Below, piece by piece: positions 46,101-54,767 of a DNA stretch of 64,000 bases. Under the pieces are notes generated by a model that ran no database searches, had not been told where the DNA came from, and saw nothing but the letters and a program-made list of their open reading frames with translations. A program made the position numbers and the translations under genes. Where the stretch lies: the NCBI RefSeq assembly GCF_019923745.1, contig NZ_JAANOG010000005.1:1-64000 (forward strand). Reading direction: 5' to 3'. The stretch is from Aquirufa aurantiipilula (lineage in GTDB: Bacteria; Bacteroidota; Bacteroidia; Cytophagales; Spirosomataceae). The number at the start of each line of letters is the position of its first letter. Position 1 is the stretch's first letter.

Positions 46101-46192
46101 ACATCATTTACAGGGTAGGTAATTTGGGCCAGCAACGGAATTCGGATGACCCACATGAGCGCTAAAGCCCCAAGAGTAAAAAAGTGTTTCAT
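43187..46192 (-). CDS. tandem amidohydrolase-family protein, exported
   Basis: Signal peptide (to ~residue 22), then two amidohydrolase-like halves. The N-terminal half (~25-430) has VTLANQ... and ends with DALTTSPAQLLGVADQVGTL, but its HxH site reads FIDMYSDYG, so it is degenerate. Middle ~430-560 is a beta-rich insert with a charged EESKSDKKEKKAEEEA stretch. The C-terminal half (~570-1001) keeps HSH in GIIDEHSHVA, then FITCHSYVQSE, FTHILEGYK and INSDDAEMARRL, the metal and catalytic residues. 1001 residues. Likely a periplasmic hydrolase of peptides or cyclic amides; substrate unknown. Confidence 0.88.
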   Translation of the reverse strand: MKHFFTLGALALMWVIRIPLLAQITYPVNDVANPRQGYYAFTHATIVKDSKTTLTDATLIIRQGKIEQVGSNIAIPKEAVVLDCQGKYIYPSFIDMYSDYGTPAMGSGGSNFRSPSQMLSNTKGPYSWNQALKSELAHVKMFNVNETKAKELRQSGFGVVLTHQMDGISRGAGTLVTLANQKENLVILKEKASAHYSFSKGSSTQDYPTSLMGSVALLRQNFLDAKWYKSKPSKEGVNLSLSSFNENLSLPQIFEVSDKWSVLRADKIGDEFGVQYIIKAAGDEYQRIEDIKSTKASFILPLAFPQAMDLEDPTDARFVNVAELKHWELAPTNPATFEKAGIPFAITAHGLKESTSFLTNLKKAIQMGLSEQRAMDALTTSPAQLLGVADQVGTLEAGKLANFLITTGPIFQDKTQIVENWVQGNGYGVQIDAWSNLSGKYAFQLGSEKYTLVVKADFKATLQGADTIQVELSQKDQLVNLVFSKKGEAGKRVRLTGTQQGANWLGTGQLASGDWVSWKATREGASEESKSDKKEKKAEEEALGALVYPFNGFGQKSMPKQETILIKNTTVWTNEKQGILKETDVLVKNGKIVSVGKNLKDASAKVIDGTNKHVTAGIIDEHSHVAAAGGINECSQSVTAEVRVADVIDPEDVDIYRQLSGGVTSSHILHGSCNTIGGQTQLIKFRWGQNAEQMKFANWDPFIKFALGENVKRSYNTSNNRFPDTRMGVEQVLVDAFTRAREYEKLGPGKRIDLELETLLEILNKKRFITCHSYVQSEINSMMKVAESFNFSVNTFTHILEGYKVADKMKQHGANASTFSDWWNYKMEVLDAIPQNAFLMQKNGVNVAINSDDAEMARRLNQEAAKSVKYAGMSEEDALKMVTLNPAKMLHVADRVGSIKEGKDADLVLWSAHPLSIYAKSEKTIVDGMIVFDRELDATLQANLKAEKQRLVQKMANAKKGGASTRPAAPTFKELNNCEEDHQHDKSLWERIQSRMVLTEN

Positions 46193-46256
46193 GGTAAGTT
46201 TGTTAATGAATTTTAAAGGTAATCACTGGTAGGCTTTTTTTAACCTGATTTATCAT

Positions 46257-47645
46257 TTAATTGTTTTTTAGTCGAACATGCTTTTTGTCGTAATACTTGG
46301 CGATGCATTTACACCACAAATGACTAGAATCAGTAGAAATTTCCTCATTAAATAAGAAAGCAGATTTTGTTTGTATGGCTGGTATCTCAACCAATTCGTC
46401 CTTATTTTCTTGAAGCGCCAAAAACCTAGCTTTTTGTTCCTTCGCGAATTGTAATGCAGTACCTGAGCTAATTTCTGTAGCCATCAAATGGGCACTTTTA
46501 CTAAAATGCATGTTGGGCAAAATCATAAACATGATGATTAGCTGAACAGGAAAATGAGCTTTACTAGGGAGGGACCAAGCCAATTTTTGATGTAGAACAA
46601 AACTCAAAAAACTAGAGCCCATTAATAAATACATGAACAATAGACTCAGAGTACGGTTGGGAATGCCTGTTTCGTCTAAAGCTAAAGAAATCGGCAAAAA
46701 ACTAAGGTAATAGCCTAGAACCAAAATGCCGAAAAGTCCTAAAAAAAGTGGCCAAGACACAGGATACTCTTGTTTTTTTCCTGTTCCAAATAAAAGAATC
46801 CAAATATTCATGAGCCAAAATAAGGGCTCTTTTAAAAACAAATAGAACTGATGCATGGCATTCTTAGCAGCTTCAACTAATCCATCCAGTAAAGCAATGT
46901 GCTTGGTGGCACGAATTGCGTTCCCGGGAGCCAAAATTACCAAGGCCAAAGCAATCACCCAGACAATTCCCAAAATCCAAAGCTCTGGCTCGATGCGTCT
47001 ATTTTGGATGACTCGATAGAGTTGCAGGCAGCCAAAAACGGCCGAGAAGAATATCATGGTAATTTCACTGCTTCCGATCAAAAGAAATAGAACAAGAGGC
47101 AAAATGAAAAACCGAATCCACTTAGCTTTTTCAAAATAATAGAGGTTGAAGAATAAAATGACTAATTGGAAGGATAAAGGATAAAAAAGCCCCGAAAACC
47201 AAAAATACCATTCATAAAATCCTGGAATGGTGTACCAACCTATGGCTTGAAAAATAAGTGCGCTCCACAATACGGTAGGATTCCACCAAGGTTTTTGAAA
47301 AATGTTTTTCGACAAATAGAGCGTATTGGCCAAACTCAAGGCCATAACTATCCAAGTACCCCATTTAAAATACCCAAAATCAGGACTAAAGATTAATGGA
47401 TTTAAGTGCAAGATTACATTACCGAAGAAACGGCCACTCCAGCCAATGTAATATTGGTAAGCGCCTCCAAAGATTCCATATTCCTTCCCTACCCAAGCAA
47501 AACAAAAATCATCTGTGATATTGGGTCCATTGGCGATAGCCATACTTCCCATTAAATAGGCCATCATTCCCCAAAATACCAATCCTAAAAGAAGCAGGAT
47601 ATAAGATTTCACATCGGTCTTTGGAGTTATGGAATTTGGCATCAT
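46257..47645 (-). CDS. DUF6056-like polytopic membrane protein
   Basis: 462 residues with about ten transmembrane helices. The short motif TDDFCFA after the first helix and the YYIGWSGRFFGNVILHLNPL loop resemble DUF6056 and glycosyltransferase-C type proteins that use polyprenyl-linked sugars. The C-terminal ~60 residues are soluble. Family recalled from motif only; enzymatic role is a guess. Second Met codon at 47642 could be the true start. Single gene, divergent from the esterase gene. Confidence 0.7.
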   Translation of the reverse strand: MMPNSITPKTDVKSYILLLLGLVFWGMMAYLMGSMAIANGPNITDDFCFAWVGKEYGIFGGAYQYYIGWSGRFFGNVILHLNPLIFSPDFGYFKWGTWIVMALSLANTLYLSKNIFQKPWWNPTVLWSALIFQAIGWYTIPGFYEWYFWFSGLFYPLSFQLVILFFNLYYFEKAKWIRFFILPLVLFLLIGSSEITMIFFSAVFGCLQLYRVIQNRRIEPELWILGIVWVIALALVILAPGNAIRATKHIALLDGLVEAAKNAMHQFYLFLKEPLFWLMNIWILLFGTGKKQEYPVSWPLFLGLFGILVLGYYLSFLPISLALDETGIPNRTLSLLFMYLLMGSSFLSFVLHQKLAWSLPSKAHFPVQLIIMFMILPNMHFSKSAHLMATEISSGTALQFAKEQKARFLALQENKDELVEIPAIQTKSAFLFNEEISTDSSHLWCKCIAKYYDKKHVRLKNN

Positions 47646-47826
47646 GATGGTATAAAGAACCCTATTTTGGAAAGGGAAAGGTTAAAAATACGCAGAAAAA
47701 ATAAAAAAATTAGACCCTAGTCTGAAGGAATCTCCTGAAGAAATACGGATTCTCTTCCTTCTTTTGCAAATAATTTAATGAGCTATTGAATTGAAAGGAA
47801 TGAATAAATTTAAAAATATTGATACC

Positions 47827-47853
47827 TTGTACTTGGTTTCCTAAATATATTTG
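47827..47853 (+). promoter_or_regulatory. promoter of the T9SS esterase gene
   Basis: TTG (47827-47829), 16 bases, TATATTTG (47846-47853), a full TAnnTTTG match with slightly short spacing. Predicted start near 47860 lies inside the longest open frame and supports the ATG at 47891. The rest of the 245-base gap to the divergent gene shows nothing clear. Confidence 0.45.
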
Positions 47854-47890
47854 TCAGAAATTTTCAGCTAGGAAAAGAAAAAGCAAATCC

Positions 47891-49630
47891 ATGATTCATC
47901 GAATTTTAATTTTTTGTTGCCTCTTAAGTTTAGGTTTCCAGACAGAATTGAGTGCACAGAAAATTGGCGATTTTGTATTCAATAAATTACCTCAGAACTA
48001 CCATTTTTATCCAAGAGACGATAAAAACAAAGCGGATATCGTCATTGCGGCGGATATTACCAATAAATCCGTAACGGCCGTTTCGGTTAAAGTTTTACGC
48101 AATGGTAGCTTATTTAAATATGTCAAAAGTGCGGTTACAGCCAACAATCCTTATAAAAACAACCTAGCCATCAATGCCGAACTAGCCGAATATGATTTGG
48201 AAATCTACCAGTTTGTTGGACTGGATTCGAGTTTAGTAGTTAAAAGAAAAAACATCGTAGCGGGTGATGCCTTTTTAGTCAGTGGTCAATCGAATGCCTG
48301 GATTGGGCCCATTGACGATAAAGTTTTTCAAGGAGAATATTTACGGTCTTTTGGTGCAGTGCAAGGTTCCGACAATTACGGTCCCTATAATTTAGCGGAT
48401 ACGCTCTGGTCGCTTGCTACTGATAAAGCACGGGTGGGTCCTTGGGTTTCAGAAATAGCCAAATACTTAATCGAATCCGAAAAAATTCCATTTTGTTTCA
48501 TCAATTCAGCGGCAGGTGGTTCAGCTATTGATTTCCATTTGATATTAGACGGAGATTTGAAGGCGCCATATGGTGGCAACATCATGCTCTATAAAGCCAC
48601 GAAAGCAGGGGTGTTAGACAAGGTTCAGGCCATCATATACCGACAAGGGGAAGCGGAATCGACTCTTCCTGTAGGTAGCCCATTTGATTGGTGGTGGAAA
48701 TTTGACCAGTTAAAAACCAAATACAAAAAGTTCTTCCCCAGTGCCAAATACGTTTTTTGTCCACAAACCAACGTATATGAATTTCAATATTCCCCGGCCG
48801 CATTGGTGCGTGAAAACCAACGTGCACAATACACCAATGACCTGTATGTCAAGTCTTTTGCTACGGTAGGAACCAAACAATTTGATGGGCTTCACTATGG
48901 AAATGAGGGCTATAGACAAAGCGGATTTGAGCTATTCAGAATTATTTCTGCTGAAGTATATAAACGACCATGGGATAAACAAGTATACAGCCCCAACGTA
49001 GTTAAAGCCTATTTCAAATCGAAAACAGAAACTAGAAAACTGTATTTAGAATTTGAGCAGGGGCAAATGATGGTCGCTCCTACGGATACCTCTTTTATAG
49101 ACCCTGCGGGTAAAACCCAGAAACGAATCATGAAGGATAATTTCTTTTATGATGGGATTAATGCGGTAAGTGCCGCCAAATTCATCGACAACATTGAAGT
49201 TGAGGGAAACAAAGTCATACTGAATTTGAATCAAGAATACCCCAGCGAGATCATCAGTTATTTACCCGACTATTTTAGAGAGTTTTATACCTTTAACAAA
49301 TCCCCATTCCCTGGACCATTTATTAGAAACAAGGCTGGAATGAGAGCATTTGCTTTTTCTGCCATCCCCATTGTTCGATTAGACCAAAACTTTGAATTCA
49401 GTATTGGACCTAATCCTGCTGTTGACAAAATCACCATTCGTTGGCAAAATATGTCGACAGGCACCTTGAAAATTTATGACATGAAGGGAAATGTGGTCTT
49501 TGAAGACACTTATCTAGCGGTATTTTTTAAAGATGTGGATTTGTCCAAATTACCTGCTGCCAATTACTTCTTGAGTACTACAGGATTAGATGGCTCCACC
49601 ATCACCAAACGATTAGCTGTTGTTAAATAG
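47891..49630 (+). CDS. SASA-domain esterase exported by type IX secretion
   Basis: Signal peptide (~1-22, ending ELSAQ), a long domain with the SGNH-type sialate O-acetylesterase blocks: nucleophile Ser in FLVSGQSNAW, IYRQGEAEST, and the Asp/His pair in FDGLHYGNEGY. C-terminal ~75 residues are a T9SS sorting domain (IGPNPAVDKITIRW, LKIYDMKGNVV, LPAANYFLSTTG, TKRLAVVK), so the protein is sent through the outer membrane to the surface or medium. 579 residues from the ATG at 47891. Likely removes acetyl groups from sugars; exact substrate unknown. Confidence 0.9.
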   Translation: MIHRILIFCCLLSLGFQTELSAQKIGDFVFNKLPQNYHFYPRDDKNKADIVIAADITNKSVTAVSVKVLRNGSLFKYVKSAVTANNPYKNNLAINAELAEYDLEIYQFVGLDSSLVVKRKNIVAGDAFLVSGQSNAWIGPIDDKVFQGEYLRSFGAVQGSDNYGPYNLADTLWSLATDKARVGPWVSEIAKYLIESEKIPFCFINSAAGGSAIDFHLILDGDLKAPYGGNIMLYKATKAGVLDKVQAIIYRQGEAESTLPVGSPFDWWWKFDQLKTKYKKFFPSAKYVFCPQTNVYEFQYSPAALVRENQRAQYTNDLYVKSFATVGTKQFDGLHYGNEGYRQSGFELFRIISAEVYKRPWDKQVYSPNVVKAYFKSKTETRKLYLEFEQGQMMVAPTDTSFIDPAGKTQKRIMKDNFFYDGINAVSAAKFIDNIEVEGNKVILNLNQEYPSEIISYLPDYFREFYTFNKSPFPGPFIRNKAGMRAFAFSAIPIVRLDQNFEFSIGPNPAVDKITIRWQNMSTGTLKIYDMKGNVVFEDTYLAVFFKDVDLSKLPAANYFLSTTGLDGSTITKRLAVVK

Positions 49631-49632
49631 TG

Positions 49633-50043
49633 CTAGTGTATTTCATTGACATCATCGATGAAAAAGCAATAATCGTGTTTTTGCATTCCAATTTTAGGAT
49701 AATACTCTCTGGCAGCTGGGGCTGCTAAAAGAATTAATTTAGCTCGGGGATGCATGTTTTTGGCTATTTTCAATAATTGTTTTCCAATGCCTTGATGCTG
49801 ATAGGCTTCATCTACAGCTAAGTCTGCTAGATAAGTTGAAAATACAAAATCCGTCATACCTCTGGCTAAACCGATTAATTTCTCCCCATCATAAGCTCCC
49901 ACATATACATTGGCATGGTTTAACATGATTTCCATGGCAGCCAAATCATCCAAAGGTCTCCTTTGGCCTAAAGTTGACTTATCTAAAATTTCAATAAATT
50001 CCCCCAGGGAAATGGAAGGATTTTCTTTATACGTAATAACCAT
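49633..50043 (-). CDS. GNAT-family N-acetyltransferase
   Basis: Transfers acetyl from acetyl-CoA to an unknown amine. Acetyl-CoA loop LAVDEAYQHQGIGKQLLKIA (~residue 72-91), preceded by the GARGMTDF-type strand IGLARGMTDFVFSTYLADLA, followed by AAREYYPKIGMQKHDYCFF. I use the ATG at 50043 (136 residues); the longer frame starts with TTG. Small single gene between convergent and divergent neighbours. Confidence 0.85.
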   Translation of the reverse strand: MVITYKENPSISLGEFIEILDKSTLGQRRPLDDLAAMEIMLNHANVYVGAYDGEKLIGLARGMTDFVFSTYLADLAVDEAYQHQGIGKQLLKIAKNMHPRAKLILLAAPAAREYYPKIGMQKHDYCFFIDDVNEIH

Positions 50044-50173
50044 TATATCAACATTTAATTTCTTCAAAACTACTTTTCCTAGTTGAAGACTATTTTACCA
50101 AATCATTAAAATATCAAACCAAGATTCATTTATATAAAAATGCTTGTAAATTGAGACATCAAAACCTTTCACT

Positions 50174-52636
50174 ATGAAAATCCATTTTTCTAAAAGCCTA
50201 TGCTTGGGCTTAGCTTGCGCTTTATTATTGGGTCATGACTCATTCGCTCAAGGCACGAGCAAATTACAACAAGATTTACAGAAAAAGAGAGTCCGTCTTC
50301 CCAATGGATGGAAATTATCGCCTCATGGGAAATCATTGGCACTAGGCGATTTACCTTTAAATTTAGCTGTTTCTGCTAATAAGCAATGGATGGTAGCCAC
50401 CAACAATGGACAAAGCATTCAAAGTTTACAATTAATTGATGTTCAATCCAATGAGGTTGTTCACAGTATTGAAGTAGCAAAATCTTGGTATGGATTGGCG
50501 ATTTCTTCAGACAATAAAACTGTTTACGCTTCTGGTGGAAATGATAATAAGGTACTGAAGTTTGAAATAAGCAATAAACAATTAATCGCTAAAGGTTCTA
50601 TTTCCCTCACTGAAAAAGCTAAGGACATCATCTCTCCTACTGGAATGGCTTTAGACGATGAGCGGGGGGTATTATATGTAGTTTCTAAAGATAATAACAA
50701 GCTGTATTTGGTAGATATTCGCGAGAATAAGGTGACAGATACTTTTCCTTTACCAGCTGAGGGATTTACTTGTTTACTAAGCCCTAAAAAGGATAAATTA
50801 TACATCTCCATTTGGGGAGGTGCGCAAATTTTACCCTTCAATTGTCAATCAAAAAGCTTTGATAAAGGTATCCCCGTTGGCGATCATCCCAATGAAATTC
50901 TACTGACTAAAAACGGGAACACGTTATTTGTAGCCAATGCCAATGATAATTCGGTATCTGTCATTAATACGCGTACCAACCAGGTCATTGAGGTGTTAAA
51001 TGCCGCTCTATTCCCAAATGCTTTGGAGGGTTCCTCCACGAATGGCTTGGCTCTGTCTGAAGATGAAGAGAGATTGTATATTTCAAATGCCGACAATAAC
51101 TGTTTAGCGGTTTTTGAAGTTGAAAATCCTGGAAAATCAAAATCGCTGGGCTTCATTCCTGTAGGTTGGTATCCCACTGCTGTGAAAGTGATTGGTAAAA
51201 CAGTTTATGTTGCCAATGGTAAAGGCTTTTCCTCCTTTGCAAATCCAAAGGGGCCAAACCCAATGGCTAAAATCCAAAAAGTTACTTATCAGCAAGCTGA
51301 TAATGAGAAAAAAGCCAAGGTAGAATACATTGGAGGTTTGATGAAAGGGACCATGTCCTTATTTCAAGAGCCCAATAGTGCTGAATTAGCTATTTTGTCC
51401 AAAGCGGTATATACCAACACCCCTTACAATAAGCAGATTGAGCTTCAAGCAAAAGGTGAAAAGGGGAATCCAATCCCTACCAGGATCGGCGGTAAGTCAC
51501 CTATTAAATATGTGTTTTATATCCTAAAGGAGAATCGTACCTATGATCAGGTATTAGCCGATGTAAAAGGAGGAAATGGAGATTTATCCTTGCTGTTATT
51601 TGGAGAAAAAGTAACGCCTAATCAACATAAACTAGTGAAAGACTTTGTTTTGCTAGATAATTTTTATGTGGATGGAGAAGTAAGTTCGGATGGTCACAAT
51701 TGGTCTACATCTGCTCATGCGACAGATTATTTAGAAAAGACTTGGCCTACAGGTTATGGTGGAAGAGGTGGTAAATATGATGGAGAAGGAAATAGAGCTA
51801 TCGCAAATCCAAAAAATGGTTTCATTTGGGACTTCTGCAAAAAAGCCGGCGTTTCTTACCGTACTTATGGAGAATTTGCCGATGATTTCAAACCTAATAT
51901 TCCTTCTATTGCGGGCCATTTCTGTCCAGATTTTCCTTCCTTCGATCAGAAAATCATGGATACACTTCGATTCAATCGTTGGAAGAAAGATTTTGATGTT
52001 TTATTAGCAAAAAACCAAGTTCCACATTTCAATTCCTTACGATTTCCCAATGACCATACGGAGGGACAAAAATTAGGTTCTTACACTCCTACGGCCTTTG
52101 TAGCGGAAAATGACTATGCCATTGGCTTGTTTGTAGAGCATTTATCCCAATCCAAAATTTGGAAAGAAACTGCCATATTTATTGTAGAAGATGATGCTCA
52201 AAATGGTTCTGACCACGTGGATGCACACCGGACCACTGCCTATGTAGCAGGAGGTTTTGTTAAACGTGGATTTGTCGATCATACCCCATATTCTACTTCA
52301 TCCATGTTAAGAACGATGGAATTGATTTTGGGCATTCCCCCAATGAGTCAATATGATGCAGCCGCTACGCCTATGTACAAATGCTTTACATCAAAAGCGG
52401 ATGTTAGACCTTTCCAGCATATAGCGCCACAAGTAGATATATTTGAAAAGAACGTAGCAGATAATGCTAGTGCTCGTCTCAGTGAAAAATTGGATTTCTC
52501 AAAAGAAGACGCTATCCCTGATTTGGTGCTGAACCAGATCATTTGGAAGTCGGTACGTGGTGAACATTCTGAAATGCCCGCACCACGTAGAGCTGCCATT
52601 TTAAATACGAAAGAGGACGAGGAAGATGAAGATTAG
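50174..52636 (+). CDS. YncE-like beta-propeller fused to a phosphoesterase
   Basis: Signal peptide (~1-25, GHDSFAQ). Residues ~60-400 are YVTN beta-propeller repeats (LFVANANDNSVSVINTRTNQ and similar). Residues ~430-800 are an alkaline-phosphatase-fold domain of the AcpA/phospholipase-C type (FYILKENRTYDQVLADVKGG, SSDGHNWSTSAHATDYLEKT, FIVEDDAQNGSDHVDAHRTT) with the expected metal-binding Asp/His. 820 residues. Likely a periplasmic or surface hydrolase of organic phosphates. The stop overlaps the TonB receptor start by 11 bases, so the two are coupled. Confidence 0.87.
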   Translation: MKIHFSKSLCLGLACALLLGHDSFAQGTSKLQQDLQKKRVRLPNGWKLSPHGKSLALGDLPLNLAVSANKQWMVATNNGQSIQSLQLIDVQSNEVVHSIEVAKSWYGLAISSDNKTVYASGGNDNKVLKFEISNKQLIAKGSISLTEKAKDIISPTGMALDDERGVLYVVSKDNNKLYLVDIRENKVTDTFPLPAEGFTCLLSPKKDKLYISIWGGAQILPFNCQSKSFDKGIPVGDHPNEILLTKNGNTLFVANANDNSVSVINTRTNQVIEVLNAALFPNALEGSSTNGLALSEDEERLYISNADNNCLAVFEVENPGKSKSLGFIPVGWYPTAVKVIGKTVYVANGKGFSSFANPKGPNPMAKIQKVTYQQADNEKKAKVEYIGGLMKGTMSLFQEPNSAELAILSKAVYTNTPYNKQIELQAKGEKGNPIPTRIGGKSPIKYVFYILKENRTYDQVLADVKGGNGDLSLLLFGEKVTPNQHKLVKDFVLLDNFYVDGEVSSDGHNWSTSAHATDYLEKTWPTGYGGRGGKYDGEGNRAIANPKNGFIWDFCKKAGVSYRTYGEFADDFKPNIPSIAGHFCPDFPSFDQKIMDTLRFNRWKKDFDVLLAKNQVPHFNSLRFPNDHTEGQKLGSYTPTAFVAENDYAIGLFVEHLSQSKIWKETAIFIVEDDAQNGSDHVDAHRTTAYVAGGFVKRGFVDHTPYSTSSMLRTMELILGIPPMSQYDAAATPMYKCFTSKADVRPFQHIAPQVDIFEKNVADNASARLSEKLDFSKEDAIPDLVLNQIIWKSVRGEHSEMPAPRRAAILNTKEDEEDED

Positions 52637-54644
52637 GATTGGCGTTTTTATTTTACTGATTTTAGTGAGTCAAAGGGTGTCGCTTTTTGCCCAAAAGGCG
52701 GCTAGCGACACTTTACAAAATATTGTAGTCAGTGCGAGTAGAAAAGCACAAACTGCTCTACAAATCCCCTATTCAACACAAGTCTGGACAGATTCAAGTA
52801 TTCGTCAAAAAGGTGCTAGAACAAGCCCAGAGCTTTTGATGAATATGCCAGGAATCTTTCTTCAAAAAACAAATCAAGGCGGAGGATCTTTATTTGTCAG
52901 GGGATTAACAGGGAATCAAACTCTTTTGATGTTGGATGGAATAAGGTTCAACAATTCCACTTTTCGATATGGTCCAAATCAATATTTGAATACAATTGAC
53001 CCCTTTACCTTGGAGCGAGTAGAAAGTGTCATGGGTTCTGGGGCGGTTCAGTATGGATCAGATGCCTTAACGGGTGTTGTTCATTTGTATAGTCAAAAAC
53101 CTCAGTTTAGCTCTAAGCCTCTTTTACAAGTAGGACTTCAAAAAAGATGGGCTAGTAGCGACATGGAGAATGCCTATCAAGGGAAAATCATGTATGGACA
53201 AAAAAACTGGAGTTTATTGGTATCGGGATCTAGCAAAAAATTTGGCGATTTAATTCGAGGCAACCAATTAGGGGCACAAAGCCCAAGTGGCTATCAAGAG
53301 GGTTCTTCCATGTTTAAATTTAGACATCAGGCAAGTAAGACATTTGAATGGGAAGTAGGCTATCAACAAATGTTACAAAATAATGTACCCGTTTACCATA
53401 AAATTGTCTTAGAAAACTTTGCCATTAATGAAATGGAAAAGCAAAAATATGAACGAATTTATTGGAAAGGTACTGCTAGAACTCTACATGCTTGGGCACA
53501 AAAAATTACGGGAATTGTGGCCTTTCAATCTAGTGTAGAGAATAGAAGAGCCCAGAAAAATGGAAGTCCAACCTTACGAGTAGAATCTGATCAAGTGAAT
53601 ACTCGAAGCTTCAGTTTGGATGTTGAGAGCCAATGGACAAAACACTGGTCTTCTACCTCTGGCTTTGAGATATATCATGATTGGGTGGGTAGTTCCCGTG
53701 CAGATATCAATCAATCTACACAAAAAACCACAGCCTTGAGAGGCTTATATCCTGATCAATCTACCTATGAGCAAAGCTCACTTTTTACATTGCACCATAT
53801 TCGGATGAACCAGTATCAACTTGAACTAGGAATGCGTTGGCATCAAGTAAAAGCTACTTTACCCGATACGACTTTGGGATTAAGTATTGTTCAAAATCAA
53901 GCATTGGTTTATACAGCAGGTATAAGTCGCTTCATTGGTCCAAACTCTAGCTTATACCTTTCCAGCAGTTCTGGTTTTCGCTCACCCAATTTGGATGATT
54001 TAGGAAGCCTTGGTATTGTTGATTTTAGGTATGAAAAACCGGCCTATCAATTAAAGCCTGAATATTCTTTGAATCTAGAAGTGGGTTATAAATTTGAAAA
54101 CTATCGTTTTCGGCAACAGCTTTCCGTTTTCAGAACGGGCCTTAGTAATTTAATTACCCGGGTGAAAACAAGCAATTTGATTCAAGGCTATCCTGTCTAT
54201 GAAAAAAGGAATGTAGAAGAAAGCTATTTGGCTGGAGGAGAATGGTCAGGATTGTATAAAATCAATACCAAAAGTGCTTTGCAAGGGCAAATATCTTATG
54301 TTTTCGGTCAAAATTTGACACAAAATGAACCTATGCGACGAATTCCACCTTTGCATGGCTCAATCCAATACCTGATTCAAACAGGTCGATTTACCTCCCA
54401 AGTTGAACATGTGTTTGCTCTAAGTCAGGAACGACTAAGTGCTGGGGATAAATCTGACAACCGAATGAATCCTTTGGGGACAGCTGGTTGGGGCATTTTG
54501 AATTTACAAACTACTTATGCCCGTAAGCATTGGCAATTGAGTCTTCAACTGCAAAACCTGGGTGATGTGGATTACCGCATGCATGGTTCAGGCATCAACG
54601 GAGTTGGTAGAAGTGTTTGGGCGCAGTTTCTTGTATTAATGTAG
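52626..54644 (+). CDS. TonB-dependent receptor
   Basis: Outer-membrane gated pore. Signal peptide (to ~residue 22), plug domain (~30-155: QNIVVSASRKAQTALQ, GGGSLFVRGLTGNQTLLMLD, VMGSGAVQYGSDALTGVVHL), then a 22-strand barrel ending WAQFLVLM with a terminal hydrophobic strand. 672 residues, no SusC-type N-terminal carboxypeptidase domain and no SusD partner. Coupling to the phosphoesterase suggests uptake of a product of that enzyme or of a phosphate-bearing ligand; a vitamin- or siderophore-type ligand is equally possible from the sequence alone. Confidence 0.9.
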   Translation: MKIRIGVFILLILVSQRVSLFAQKAASDTLQNIVVSASRKAQTALQIPYSTQVWTDSSIRQKGARTSPELLMNMPGIFLQKTNQGGGSLFVRGLTGNQTLLMLDGIRFNNSTFRYGPNQYLNTIDPFTLERVESVMGSGAVQYGSDALTGVVHLYSQKPQFSSKPLLQVGLQKRWASSDMENAYQGKIMYGQKNWSLLVSGSSKKFGDLIRGNQLGAQSPSGYQEGSSMFKFRHQASKTFEWEVGYQQMLQNNVPVYHKIVLENFAINEMEKQKYERIYWKGTARTLHAWAQKITGIVAFQSSVENRRAQKNGSPTLRVESDQVNTRSFSLDVESQWTKHWSSTSGFEIYHDWVGSSRADINQSTQKTTALRGLYPDQSTYEQSSLFTLHHIRMNQYQLELGMRWHQVKATLPDTTLGLSIVQNQALVYTAGISRFIGPNSSLYLSSSSGFRSPNLDDLGSLGIVDFRYEKPAYQLKPEYSLNLEVGYKFENYRFRQQLSVFRTGLSNLITRVKTSNLIQGYPVYEKRNVEESYLAGGEWSGLYKINTKSALQGQISYVFGQNLTQNEPMRRIPPLHGSIQYLIQTGRFTSQVEHVFALSQERLSAGDKSDNRMNPLGTAGWGILNLQTTYARKHWQLSLQLQNLGDVDYRMHGSGINGVGRSVWAQFLVLM

Positions 54645-54647
54645 AAT

Positions 54648-54762
54648 GAAGAATGTAGAATGTAGAATGGAGTGAAAAATTAATTTACATTTAACTGTTA
54701 ACTTCATTAATCCCATTTGAAAGTGAGTCTTTTTCTGAAAAACTCTACATTCTACATTCTTC
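54648..54762. repeat. 19-bp inverted repeat between convergent genes
   Basis: GAAGAATGTAGAATGTAGA (54648-54666) and its perfect complement (54744-54762), separated by 77 bases. Each arm also holds direct repeats of GAATGTA. The left arm begins 4 bases after the TonB receptor stop; the right arm ends 6 bases before the GH95 stop. Could work as a two-way terminator, though there is no clean T-run. Confidence 0.75.
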
Positions 54763-54767
54763 TCTCC

